Assembly: GCA_050290785.1 (NCBI GenBank)
Contig: JBNKIR010000007.1
Location: forward strand, 1-64,000
From: JAAGZL01 sp050290785
GTDB taxonomy: Bacteria; Pseudomonadota; Gammaproteobacteria; Chromatiales; Chromatiaceae
DNA length: 64,000 bases
Reading direction: 5' to 3'
Positions 44,814 through 54,324 of this stretch are shown piece after piece; positions within the stretch are counted from its first letter, which is position 1; the number at the start of each line of letters is the position of its first letter. The notes under the pieces were generated by a model, which worked only from the letters and a program-made list of their open reading frames with translations, had not been told where the DNA came from and did not search any database. The translations under genes were made by a program, and so were the position numbers.

Positions 44814-45799
44814 TGGAGAAAGACACGCTGCTCGGATGGATTCCGTTATCCCTGTCAATGCAAAATGGAGAGTCTATTGTGGATTGGGGCTATATGGGAG
44901 GCGAACGCTTTATCGAACCTTTTTGCCAAGACACATTGCAAAAGATTGCATCCGCACCATTCAATCGTTTGTTTCGGCAACATAGCGATCTTGATCTGCT
45001 ACGGAAACGGACACAGTGTCATCCGGGGCTGCCATTACAAGGTATAGTTTTTCACATGAGTCGCTGTGGTTCCACCTTGGTTGCGCAGTGGTTGGCGGCT
45101 CTACCGGACAGTGTGGTTTTATCTGAACCGGAACCACTGGATACCCTGCTGCAATATCCGGCACCTGATAATGGTACGGAGACAATTCTAGGTTTGCTGG
45201 CAGCATTAGGGCAACCCCGTCGGGCAAATGACCGCTGTCTTTTTCTAAAAACAGATTGCTGGCACATGGCGCACATTGATCGTTTGCTGGAGGCGTTCCC
45301 GGACACGCCATGGATATTTTTATATCGCGATCCTGTTGAAGTATTGGTGTCGCACCAATTGAGACCAGGTCGTCAACTGGTGCCTGGATCGATATCTGCC
45401 CACGGATTGCATGCGCCAGAAGAGGTCATGAATACTCCTTTGGCTCATGGTGCGTGGATATTGTCTATGATCATGCAGCAGGCAGCGCAAGCCATACGGC
45501 AACATGGCAAAGGGCTGCTGTTGAATTATTCAGACTTGATGCAAACGTTGAACCATATCCTGCCGAAGCATTTTGCCATCCCGCTTGATGTAGAATGCAG
45601 CGCTATACAACATGCTGTTCTCAAGCGTGATGCGAAGCGACCGTACATGGCGTTTCAGACAGATATTGTAAAAAAACGCTCACTTGCCAATACAGAATTG
45701 CTGGCGCTGGCAAAGCGCTGGCTAAACACACCCTATCAGGAACTTGAGCAACTACGTGCCAAGCAGGATTTGCGTCTCGATTTTTTAAGTGAATCCTGA
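44813..45799 (+). CDS. Sulfotransferase-family protein
   Basis: A 328-residue protein with a P-loop-like 5'-phosphosulfate motif, SRCGSTL (residues 83-89), followed by LSEPEPLD, and a later WIFLYRDPVEVLVSHQLRPG that resembles the sulfotransferase 3'-phosphate site with an Arg-Asp-Pro core. Such enzymes use PAPS to sulfate sugars, lipids or peptides. It is the last plus-strand gene of the collar operon, translationally coupled to the Nif11-like gene. The acceptor is unknown. Confidence 0.82.
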   Translation: MEKDTLLGWIPLSLSMQNGESIVDWGYMGGERFIEPFCQDTLQKIASAPFNRLFRQHSDLDLLRKRTQCHPGLPLQGIVFHMSRCGSTLVAQWLAALPDSVVLSEPEPLDTLLQYPAPDNGTETILGLLAALGQPRRANDRCLFLKTDCWHMAHIDRLLEAFPDTPWIFLYRDPVEVLVSHQLRPGRQLVPGSISAHGLHAPEEVMNTPLAHGAWILSMIMQQAAQAIRQHGKGLLLNYSDLMQTLNHILPKHFAIPLDVECSAIQHAVLKRDAKRPYMAFQTDIVKKRSLANTELLALAKRWLNTPYQELEQLRAKQDLRLDFLSES

Positions 45800-45836
45800 T
45801 TCCAGAGCCGCCTTTGATTTGCGCGGAAATGATTTT

Positions 45837-46358
45837 CTATTTGGTGTGGTTGTAATTGCCGGATGCTGACGGATACCACACCATGCGCTCGAATGGAATC
45901 TGAGCCTCTTCCACCACGAATCCCAAACGCGCATACAGCCGCTTGGCGCGTATATGGTCGGCGCGTACACTCAGCGTTACTGGCGCCATGACTTTACTTG
46001 CAGCCAATTGCACCGCCTGAAGCACCTGGCTGCCGTACCCTTTGCCACGCGCTGCGGTTATCATGGCGATATCCACTATCCGTATCTCGTTATGTCCAAA
46101 ATCCAATACCACTCGGCCGATGCGTTCATTGTGATATTCCGCCACGAAATACATGGCGTTCGGGAACATATCACCATAACCTTGCGTTTGCGCGTACTGT
46201 TGTAAGCCAATAATATCTTCAATGAAGTCATCTTCCGCATCGAGCATGCGCAGATCGTCACGGGTGCTTCGATACAGACTCTCAATAAAAGATTTGTCCG
46301 ATGTCATCATCGGGCGCAGATTCAAGCCGCTCTGAAATTTTAAACTCCCTGCAAACAC
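45837..46358 (-). CDS. GNAT-family N-acetyltransferase
   Basis: A 173-residue acetyltransferase. The core motif MITAARGKGYGSQVLQAVQLAA holds the R-G-x-G-Y-G pyrophosphate loop; ADHIRAKRLYARLGFVVEE is motif B. It lies on the minus strand, convergent with the sulfotransferase gene (37 bp) and upstream of the giant surface-protein gene in the same direction. It may belong to the neighbouring modification cluster; its substrate is unknown. Confidence 0.85.
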   Translation of the reverse strand: MFAGSLKFQSGLNLRPMMTSDKSFIESLYRSTRDDLRMLDAEDDFIEDIIGLQQYAQTQGYGDMFPNAMYFVAEYHNERIGRVVLDFGHNEIRIVDIAMITAARGKGYGSQVLQAVQLAASKVMAPVTLSVRADHIRAKRLYARLGFVVEEAQIPFERMVWYPSASGNYNHTK

Positions 46359-46462
46359 TTAGCACTCCTTACTGTTTCTTGTCCGAAAACACATGTCAGG
46401 CGCCAATTGCATAAGGACAGAACATGTCTGCGCCGACAATAGTAATTACTCCGCAATCACCA

Positions 46463-49400
46463 TCAGTCCCCACCAAGCGGCATAGATACCCGAAGAAAGA
46501 TCGCCTGACTGTCGTCGTCATCATTGGAGTGCGACCACTGATAATCGATATCAAGGTTCAATCCGTTACGCAGTACAAAAATGCTTCCCACGCCAAGTAA
46601 CAGGGAGTTGGAATTATTTGATGGTATTGCCATGTTATAACGCGTCGAAAGCGTATCGGCATAGGCAATCGAAGCATCGTCTCCGCCTTCGATATGGTGT
46701 TGGTATTCAATGCGGGCGCGCGGCTGGAACAAGTAGGAGTCGGTTTTGTGCTGAAATCCAGCACGCAGACCAAGCGATATCTGTTTGGAGGTATAGGTTT
46801 GATCGGCATAATTCAGCAAGCCGATACCTGCGCCTGTCTCCGTGGCGGAATCCAGTCTGCTCACTGCTATATCATAGCGGGCATATGGCGAGATAAGTGT
46901 GGATTCATTTAGATATTCATAACCTACGGCTATGGAACCAAACAACTGTTCGCCATCACGGCTGGCGTATGCGGTGCTGTCAGTCAGTGTGTCGTAACGG
47001 GATGAATCCATGTCCAGGGTGCCGTATCCGAGAACGCCGTCAATAAACATCGAGTCTCCAGGCTGATAGCTGGCATAGAGGGCGATGCTTTTTCCGTCAG
47101 AGGTGTTTTCCGAGCCATTGGAGCCTATCTCACTGTCATCATGGGCGTAACCGATACCCATGCCCAATAGCAGATTATCACTAAACCAATGATCTATGCC
47201 GAAGGTGACGCCGTCGGTAGAGTAATCTATCTTTGAGCTGCCATCATGGGACTCCCTCTTGCCAATACGCACATTACCTGCACCCCATATATCAAATCCT
47301 GCGACATTGCCTGCGGATGATTCGAGACCATAATCAAATGCCGCCAGATTTATATTCAGTGACGAGGTGTTCAGCGCGTTTGCAATATCCTTGGCTAGAG
47401 CAATGCCTGGCATCAGCAGCTCTGAACCGATATCGTTCCCCTCCGGTTGTATATCATCACCGATCCTGGCTGCGGGGTCGTGTACGACCATGCTCTGCAA
47501 CCGGCCCCTGCCTGCTCCGGCAAAACTTTCACTATCCGTAGCCAAAGATAGTGAGTCACTCTTCATCAGAAGAGTATCTGCTGATGCGCTGCGTTTGCGT
47601 GTCGCATGATGGAGTGATTCCAAACGCTGGTGATAGTTGGATGTCTGTGTGCGCCAGAATCGATTGGCCGTCCTTGCCTGGGCATCCACCAATCCAATTA
47701 CGTCTGCATCCTGAGTCGGATCAGGGCGCACCACTACCGTAACAGAATTACTTGCAACCGATGCCGCACCAGTCCCAACTGCGTTGGTGGCAGTAACGGT
47801 AAATGTGTATGCCGTGCCACCGGTCAGACCGGTTACCGTAATTGCACATGCTGTCGGACCGGTACAGGTCCCGGTTAGTCCTCCTGGAGACGAGGTGGCG
47901 GTATAGATAGTGATAGCACTGCCGCCATCGGATGCAGGCGCGGAGAAGTTGATCGTGGCCTGGCCATATCCGGCTGTTGCGGTCACTCCGGTCGGAGCAT
48001 CCGGTACTGTGGGACCGGCCGCAGGTGTAACGCTGTTGGATGCAGCCGACGGCGCGCTGGTACCAATAGCGTTGGTCGCAGTTACAGTGAAGGTATATAC
48101 GGTTCCGTTAGTCAGGCCTGTTACCGTAATGGCGCAAGCAGCGGGTCCTGCGCATGTACCTGTGAGTCCGCCTGGAGACGAAGTAGCCGTATAGGTGGTA
48201 ATTGTACTGCCGCCATCGGATGTGGGCGCAGTGAAATTTACCGTGGCCTGCGTATCACCACCACTGGCGGTAGCACCGGTTGGCGCTCCGGGCGCACTTA
48301 GATAGGTAAACAGGCCCGTACCGGTTCCAGTGCCACCAATTGTGGTTACTGTCACGTCCCTGGCTCCAGCCGTACCCGCCGGAGTAGTGGCGGTAATGGT
48401 GGTGGAATTTATCACCGTGATACCAGTGGCCGCGGAACCGCCGATGGTAACGCCGGTTGCGCCGGTAAGGTTGGTGCCGGTAATAGTTACGCCGGTGCCG
48501 CCTGCATCTGTACCACTGGCCGGACTGATGCCTGTTACCGTGGGTGCGGCAACATAGGTATACAAACTCGTTCCTGTACCGCTGCCAACTGAATTCGTAA
48601 CAATTACATCCTTAGCCCCCGCCGTTCCCGCAGGAGTGGTGGCCGTTATGGTGGTGTCGTTAACCACAGCAACACCTGTTGCCGCTGAACCACCGATGGT
48701 CACTGACGTTGTACCGGTAAAACTGGTACCAGTTATGGTCACGCTGTCGCCACCAGTAGTAGGTCCGCTACTAGGGCTGATACCGGTCACCGTCGGTGCG
48801 GCAATGTAAGTAAATATGCCCGTACCGGTTCCAGTGCCACCAACTGTGGTTACTGCCACGTCCCTGGCTCCTGCCGTGCCCGCAGGGGTAGTGGCGGTAA
48901 TAGTGGTAGAGTTAACCACGCTAACTCCGGTTGCGGACGCCCCGCCAATAGTCACACTGGTTGCGCCGGTAAGGTTGGTGCCAGTAATAGTTACGCTGGT
49001 ACTTCCTGTCGTTGCTCCGTAATCAGGAGAGATGTTTGTCACAGTCGGTGCTGCAATATAGGTAAAGAGACCTGTCCCAGTCCCGGTTCCACCAACTGTA
49101 GTCACCGCTACATCCCGCGCTCCCGGTGTACCCGACGGAGTGGTGGCGGTTATGGTGGTGGAATTAACAACAGACACACTGGTGGCGGATGCCCCGCCAA
49201 TAGTCACAGAGGTAGCTCCGGTAAGGTTGGTGCCGGTAATGGTCACACTGGTGCCACCTGTGGCGGGGCCGCTGGAAGGGCTGATACCGGTCACCGTCGG
49301 AGCGGCGACATAAGTGAACAGTCCGGTTCCGGTACCACTACCAGACGCATTGGTGACTACCACATCTTTCGCCCCGACCGTGCCTGCTGGCGTGGTCGCG

Positions 49401-50773
49401 GTTATCGTGGTGTCATTTACTACCGTGACACCCGTTGCGGAACTACCTCCAATGGTAACGCCCGTGGTACCGGTAAAGTTACTACCGGTAATGGTCACAC
49501 TGGTACTACCTGTGGTGGGTCCACTGCTAGGGCTTATCCCCGTGACAGTGGGAGTTGTAACCGGTGCGGCTGCATTGGCGATGCCAAAGCTGACAAAAGT
49601 AAAATCGCCAATGGGAGAGCTGTTCGAAGTGGAAAAAGCCAGATCGAAAGAGGTGATCTGAACCCCGCTGAATGGTCCAAGTACGGAAGATATCGATCCT
49701 GCCGCAGCACTCGCATATGTTGTAGTCGCTTGAACTGTGCCACCACCTACCCTGTATCCCGTTACAGTGACATCAAAGTTATCCGAGCCGAGATAGTTCT
49801 GAAGAACGATATCGGTCAATTCGAACGAGGCGGCATTGACATTGTCCGCCGTCACCCTGAACCAGTGCGTATTGGCATCGGTATTTGTCGTATAGCCAGC
49901 GTCAGCGATGTCTATATAGTCACCGAACCCTGATCCCAACCGCGCAATCCCTGTTATCCAGGTGTCAATTGGTCCTCCATCGTAAGTAAGACTGGACCAA
50001 GTCGAATCCCACTGGGTGTTGGTGGGATAACCGCCAACGCCTGTTCTGGTGGTGCCTGCAGGTGTGGAGAAGGTATCACTGACGTCGTAACTACCATCGC
50101 CTGGAGGTGCCAGCAAGTGATTATAGAGGGACAATGCCGGTTCGCCGATGGCGCTCGTAACGACGATGGTCTCTGTCCGCTTTTCCAACACCCAGTTGCC
50201 GCCAAGATGCGTAGAGCCGGTTATATCGGTGGAGGCGGCGATCGGCGCACCAGTGAAATTGCTGATACGATCCACGAAACGATCACCGGCCGCACCTTGT
50301 GCGACATTACAACCGTATAGCAGGATGCCGCCCTGAGGTTTCAGGGAGTCTCCCCATGTTTGTAAATCGTATTGGTAACGATGGAGATTGGCGCCAGTCA
50401 ATGATGTAGAACCCAGCATCAGTTGTCCTGGTGTACCATGGGAGATGATCTGGATGCTTTCCAGCCGGCGATATTCCTGCAGCGCGTCAGTTATTTGCTG
50501 AACGCCATCGGAGTCATGGCGCAAAATAATGGCTTTGGTGTTCTCGGCCATGCTGGACAACAGCAACTGCTTATCGCGCACACCGGCATCAATAAATACA
50601 AGAGAGGAAGGATGATCAGGCTGGCCGTAATGGACACCAGAAGAGACGCCATCATCGATGGTGACTGCTTGTATCGGCGAAACCGCCAATACAATGAAAA
50701 GACAAAACAAAAAAAATCCTATTGAAGAAACGAATCTCTTCAATTCCAACCAGAGATGTCTTAGGTTATCCAT
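46463..50773 (-). CDS. Giant DUF4347-TIG-FN3-autotransporter surface protein
   Basis: A 1436-residue protein. Signal sequence (hydrophobic ~17-36), DUF4347 domain ~57-220 (LVFIDAGVRDKQLL, SHGTPGQLMLG, LLYGCNVAQG), a ~180-residue beta-rich region, five TIG/IPT repeats of about 84 residues (~405-828), two FN3-like repeats (~830-1010), a linker, and a C-terminal autotransporter beta-barrel (~1130-1436). DUF4347 is typical of large adhesins. The C-terminus reads VSMPLGGD rather than ending in Phe, which is unusual. Probable cell-surface adhesin or protector; the ligand is unknown. Confidence 0.88.
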   Translation of the reverse strand: MDNLRHLWLELKRFVSSIGFFLFCLFIVLAVSPIQAVTIDDGVSSGVHYGQPDHPSSLVFIDAGVRDKQLLLSSMAENTKAIILRHDSDGVQQITDALQEYRRLESIQIISHGTPGQLMLGSTSLTGANLHRYQYDLQTWGDSLKPQGGILLYGCNVAQGAAGDRFVDRISNFTGAPIAASTDITGSTHLGGNWVLEKRTETIVVTSAIGEPALSLYNHLLAPPGDGSYDVSDTFSTPAGTTRTGVGGYPTNTQWDSTWSSLTYDGGPIDTWITGIARLGSGFGDYIDIADAGYTTNTDANTHWFRVTADNVNAASFELTDIVLQNYLGSDNFDVTVTGYRVGGGTVQATTTYASAAAGSISSVLGPFSGVQITSFDLAFSTSNSSPIGDFTFVSFGIANAAAPVTTPTVTGISPSSGPTTGSTSVTITGSNFTGTTGVTIGGSSATGVTVVNDTTITATTPAGTVGAKDVVVTNASGSGTGTGLFTYVAAPTVTGISPSSGPATGGTSVTITGTNLTGATSVTIGGASATSVSVVNSTTITATTPSGTPGARDVAVTTVGGTGTGTGLFTYIAAPTVTNISPDYGATTGSTSVTITGTNLTGATSVTIGGASATGVSVVNSTTITATTPAGTAGARDVAVTTVGGTGTGTGIFTYIAAPTVTGISPSSGPTTGGDSVTITGTSFTGTTSVTIGGSAATGVAVVNDTTITATTPAGTAGAKDVIVTNSVGSGTGTSLYTYVAAPTVTGISPASGTDAGGTGVTITGTNLTGATGVTIGGSAATGITVINSTTITATTPAGTAGARDVTVTTIGGTGTGTGLFTYLSAPGAPTGATASGGDTQATVNFTAPTSDGGSTITTYTATSSPGGLTGTCAGPAACAITVTGLTNGTVYTFTVTATNAIGTSAPSAASNSVTPAAGPTVPDAPTGVTATAGYGQATINFSAPASDGGSAITIYTATSSPGGLTGTCTGPTACAITVTGLTGGTAYTFTVTATNAVGTGAASVASNSVTVVVRPDPTQDADVIGLVDAQARTANRFWRTQTSNYHQRLESLHHATRKRSASADTLLMKSDSLSLATDSESFAGAGRGRLQSMVVHDPAARIGDDIQPEGNDIGSELLMPGIALAKDIANALNTSSLNINLAAFDYGLESSAGNVAGFDIWGAGNVRIGKRESHDGSSKIDYSTDGVTFGIDHWFSDNLLLGMGIGYAHDDSEIGSNGSENTSDGKSIALYASYQPGDSMFIDGVLGYGTLDMDSSRYDTLTDSTAYASRDGEQLFGSIAVGYEYLNESTLISPYARYDIAVSRLDSATETGAGIGLLNYADQTYTSKQISLGLRAGFQHKTDSYLFQPRARIEYQHHIEGGDDASIAYADTLSTRYNMAIPSNNSNSLLLGVGSIFVLRNGLNLDIDYQWSHSNDDDDSQAIFLRVSMPLGGD
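48290..49562 (-). repeat. Five tandem ~252-bp TIG/IPT-encoding repeats
   Basis: Five in-frame repeats, each starting PTVTGISP or PTVTNISP. By protein sequence they fall into two types: A (ends like VVNDTTITATTPAG, GAKDV) and B (VVNSTTITATTP, GARDV). In protein order they run A-B-B-A-B. High DNA similarity suggests recent duplication. Confidence 0.8.
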
Positions 50774-51001
50774 CTACAAATCAATCTTTAGTCCATTTCC
50801 ATGATCGACTGTAGAATCGCGTATTTCTCAACTATTTTCAAGCTGTTAATTCCGCTTAGAGATATTTCCCCCTTTATACATGGATGGAAGAGGTGCCGGC
50901 GATTCGGTCGAACCTCCGGTCGGTTCTCATCCTCTCTGGGTTAGCGACTGAGAACAGTTTCAGGTTGGGGTGAAAGTTGGGGATAGGCGCAATTTACGAA
51001 T

Positions 51002-51078
51002 TGGTCGGAGTGAGAGGATTCGAACCTCCGGCCCCTGCCTCCCGAAGGCAGTGCTCTACCAAGCTGAGCTACACTCCG
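51002..51078 (-). tRNA. tRNA-Pro (anticodon CGG)
   Basis: On the minus strand: acceptor cggagtg/cactccg, D-arm tagctcagcttggtagagca, anticodon stem ctgcc/ggcag around loop ttCGGga, T-arm gttcgaatc, CCA encoded. 77 nt. Confidence 0.94.
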
Positions 51079-51603
51079 ATAAGGCGCTATTTATACCATT
51101 AATGGGCCCGAACGAAAATAAGATGTTTGATTAAACAGTATGATCGGAGTGAGAGAATTACTCGTACCGTCCTCGGCAACTGCTCCATGCGTTGCTCTAC
51201 CTCATGTATTCCTGGGGTTGTGGACCCTGTCCTTCGACTCCAGAACGCTAAATCACGCTTGTCCTTCAAGGAGTTAAAAGATTACACATTACTGCTTCTC
51301 CGTCTATCTGCCACCCAGTTGCAGATAAGGCGGTTTGTTGTAGGGCGTCAGTGTTGGTTGAAAACAATAGAAAACTAGAGGATTATGGTGCTAAGGATTC
51401 AAAATAATAAAAATGGCGGGGAATGGCGATTACCGATAACAGAGGTTATGTCAAACCAGTGATGGTCTGGCTTCGGTCCTGCCAGCGGCGCCATTGACAG
51501 TATTTGATGAAAGCAAACCCCTATTCCTTGACCAATAAAGTTGGGCCGAATTGACCGTGGAGCAGTTTGGCCTGCCCGGTCGGAGACACGTTGGAACATA
51601 AGT
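51079..51603. other. Intergenic region with tRNA-Pro remnant, otherwise no gene
   Basis: About 525 bp. It holds a decayed tRNA-Pro copy (51144-51205). A short frame at 51127-51378 has no features and overlaps the remnant. The rest shows no gene. Confidence 0.55.
51144..51205 (-). pseudogene. Decayed tRNA-Pro copy
   Basis: The 16-base stretch from 51144 matches the real tRNA 3' part (51005-51020) at 15 of 16 positions, and tgctctacc at 51193-51201 matches 51052-51060 at almost the same distance (49 versus 47 bp). The middle is degraded, so no cloverleaf forms. Confidence 0.65.
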
Positions 51604-52905
51604 ATGGCTGTAGATATTGCGGTGCTGGGTGCCGGTATTACCGGTAGCTGTTTGGCGTTGGAACTTGCAGGGCGCGGTTATCGTGTTGACCTGATCGATA
51701 AGGCCTCTGATGTCATGCTCGGGGCGAGTGGCCACAATGAAGGCAAGCTCCATCTGGGGTTTGTGTACGCCAAGGATCCAGGTAAGCGCACCCATCAACA
51801 ACTGATAGCCGGGTCATTGGCTTTTCCCTACATCATCAACAAGCTGACAGGTTCAGATCCAAGCGGCAGTTGTCCCACTAATCCATTCCACTACTATGTT
51901 CCGCGTGACAGTCAGCTTGGTATTGATGACGTCGCCCGACATTTCGAAGCTGTCGAACAAATGGTCCTGAGACGTTTTAGCGAAAACAATGCTCAATATT
52001 GCGGTCAAACCCCGCAAAGCCTATTCAGGCGTAATAGTGCGGAACATCATCGAGAATTATTCTCTGAGCGAACGACATTGGGTTCTTTTGCTACCCAAGA
52101 ACGCGCGGTCCCGGTCAAATTGGTCGCGGAACTTCTGCGCAGGGCGATAGCCTCCTCGTCAAACATCAATTTGATGACCGATACCCTGGTGGAGTCGGTG
52201 GAGACTGTTGATGCGAACAGACTTACACTGAATCTATCGAGAACTGACGACCGCATTACTCGTCAATATCCGGCGGTGGTCAACTGCCTGTGGGAAGATC
52301 GAACGCGGTTGGATCGAATGCTGGGGGTGGAAGATCCAGGCCCCTGGATCTACCGCTTCAAGGCGAATGTCTGGCTCACTCGAAAGGCTCTGGCAAGCAG
52401 CGCCATCCCGTCGGCTACAGGGGTGCTTGGGCCTTATGGAGATGTAGTCAATCATGGTGATGGCGATTTCTATATTTCTTGGTATCCTCTATGCCGTGTG
52501 GCTCAACAGATAGATGGCGATGGTCGGGATATTATCGCCACGGTACATCCGAATAAGGCTCAGAAGATTCTCAGATCTTTGGTAAAGCCTTTTCCGGGTC
52601 TGGCAAGTGGCATGGCTTCCATGGTTCATCGCAAATTTATCAAACAAAGCATCGGTGAGATGTCACGATATATTCCAGCCGTGGCGGAGTTGCTTAAGAC
52701 ACCCGGAACGGTACGGGTTGGTGGTGGAGTGATCGTCGCTCGGGGCTCGAGCGACATCGACGATCACCAAAGCGGCTTGCATGCCCGCTCGGAAATCGGC
52801 CCAAAGGGGTATGGTAACTACATTACTGTCGATACTGGCAAGTATTGCATGGGACCATATTTCGCGGCACAAACGGCTGATATGGTTGATGAGGCGCTCA
52901 GATGA
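51604..52905 (+). CDS. FAD-dependent oxidoreductase (DAO type)
   Basis: A 433-residue flavoprotein. The N-terminus carries the FAD-binding GxGxxG loop (AVLGAGITGSCLALELAGRGYRVDLIDK), followed by SGHNEGKLHLGFVYA and, near the C-terminus, YGNYITVDTGKYCMGPYF. The fold is that of the D-amino-acid oxidase/glycerol dehydrogenase-like group. The substrate is unknown. The ATG at 51604 is chosen; the frame extends to 51541 without a family-like N-terminus. It is alone between tRNA-Pro and ispB. Confidence 0.85.
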   Translation: MAVDIAVLGAGITGSCLALELAGRGYRVDLIDKASDVMLGASGHNEGKLHLGFVYAKDPGKRTHQQLIAGSLAFPYIINKLTGSDPSGSCPTNPFHYYVPRDSQLGIDDVARHFEAVEQMVLRRFSENNAQYCGQTPQSLFRRNSAEHHRELFSERTTLGSFATQERAVPVKLVAELLRRAIASSSNINLMTDTLVESVETVDANRLTLNLSRTDDRITRQYPAVVNCLWEDRTRLDRMLGVEDPGPWIYRFKANVWLTRKALASSAIPSATGVLGPYGDVVNHGDGDFYISWYPLCRVAQQIDGDGRDIIATVHPNKAQKILRSLVKPFPGLASGMASMVHRKFIKQSIGEMSRYIPAVAELLKTPGTVRVGGGVIVARGSSDIDDHQSGLHARSEIGPKGYGNYITVDTGKYCMGPYFAAQTADMVDEALR

Positions 52906-52990
52906 GTTTGCCGGCAGCACAGCAATTCACGCTTAGCGGTTCGGGCGCTGTTTAGATCATTAATGGGCCAGAACTGGATATTGTAAAGGA

Positions 52991-53959
52991 TCAGCTCGTA
53001 CGGTCAGCGGAAAAATCCGCCAGGGTGGCCAGGGCGCTCCTATAGGAAGACGGAGGTAGTATCTCCAGAGCACCCTTGGCCTTGGCCGCCTCCAGCTCAG
53101 CGGCCCTGAAGGTGTACTCGATGGCGTCGGTGCTGGCTATGGCGTCCTTTACCAGGTCGATCTGATCCCGTCCGCCCTTCTCAATAACTTCCCGCAGCGA
53201 GCGTCTCTGTTCTTCTGTGCCGACCTGCATAGCACGGATAAGGGGTAGGGTGGGCTTGCCCTCCGCCAGATCGTCGCCGATGTTCTTGCCGATCTCTTCC
53301 GACGAGTCGCTGTAGTCCAGCGCGTCGTCGATGATCTGAAAGGCAATGCCCAGGTGGCGGCCATAGTCGGCCAGGGCCTGTTCCTCTTTCGGGGAGGAGT
53401 TGCAGAGTACGGCTCCGAGCTGGGCGCCGGCCTCAAACAGGGTGGCGGTCTTGCGCAGGATCACCTCAAGATATTTTTGTTCGTCCGTATCCGGATCGTG
53501 GCAGTTGAGCAGTTGCAGTACCTCTCCCTCCGCGATCCTGTTGGTGGCATGGGAGAGGATATCCATCACCCGCATATTGCCCACATCCACCATCATCTCG
53601 AAGGAGCGGGAGTAGAGGAAATCCCCCACCAGTACGCTGGCGGCATTGCCCCATACCGCGTTGGCGGTGTCTCTGCTGCGGCGCAGGTCGGATCCGTCCA
53701 CCACATCGTCATGCAGCAGGGTGGCGGTGTGGATGAATTCGATGATGGCGGCGACCAGGGTGTGTTTGTCACCGGTGTAGCCCAGGGCCTGGGACGCCAG
53801 CAGGACGATCATGGGGCGGAGACGCTTGCCGCCGCTGTTCACAATGTAGTGTCCGATCTGATTGATCAGCACCACATCCGATTCCAGGCGTCTTAAAATC
53901 AGTCCATCGACGGCATTCATGTCGTCAGAGACCAGTTTTTTTATGGCAGATATGTCCAT
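52991..53959 (-). CDS. ispB: Octaprenyl diphosphate synthase
   Basis: A 322-residue trans-prenyltransferase that builds the side chain of quinones. The two Asp-rich motifs are present: DDVVDGSDLRR (first) and IIDDALDYSD (second). GGKRLRPMIVLLA is conserved in the N-terminal helix. It is divergent from rplU, the usual gammaproteobacterial arrangement. Confidence 0.95.
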   Translation of the reverse strand: MDISAIKKLVSDDMNAVDGLILRRLESDVVLINQIGHYIVNSGGKRLRPMIVLLASQALGYTGDKHTLVAAIIEFIHTATLLHDDVVDGSDLRRSRDTANAVWGNAASVLVGDFLYSRSFEMMVDVGNMRVMDILSHATNRIAEGEVLQLLNCHDPDTDEQKYLEVILRKTATLFEAGAQLGAVLCNSSPKEEQALADYGRHLGIAFQIIDDALDYSDSSEEIGKNIGDDLAEGKPTLPLIRAMQVGTEEQRRSLREVIEKGGRDQIDLVKDAIASTDAIEYTFRAAELEAAKAKGALEILPPSSYRSALATLADFSADRTS

Positions 53960-54324
53960 ACAACCCTTTGCTTGCTACATCTTCCCGGCTGGCTACTGCC
54001 TGTCCGGCACTAAACGGATATTGGGTAAACGCACGTTACTGATTGATAGTAAACGAATTATTGTGATTCGTGTTGCGTGTAATCACACTTATTCTACTGC
54101 TATCTGGTGATGTAAGAAAAGACGAATATCAAAGGGTATCCCACCAGACTGTTAATGGTGGGTAATCTGGGGTCAAATCACCTGAGTTATTGGCCATGCG
54201 AGGTCGGTTTCAGGGGCAAAACTGGATTTGACCTCGGGCCAAGGTATATGTAGAATTCCGGCTCTTTCGTGGGCCTGTTTCATGTAGATGGCTCAACTAG
54301 CAGAATTTTACGGAGATTTGGCGA
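53960..54324. other. Intergenic region with divergent promoters and hairpins
   Basis: About 365 bp between ispB and rplU. It contains a ccacca/tggtgg hairpin (about 54141-54161) and the inverted pair ggggtcaaatc (54169-54179) with gatttgacc (54225-54233). No gene. It may hold an L21 leader. Confidence 0.55.
54169..54233. repeat. Inverted ggggtcaaatc repeat upstream of rplU
   Basis: Arms ggtcaaatc and gatttgacc are perfectly complementary, with a 45-nt spacer. Similar in theme to the ggggtcagagt repeat in the rRNA spacer. Possible extragenic repeat or leader structure. Confidence 0.5.
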
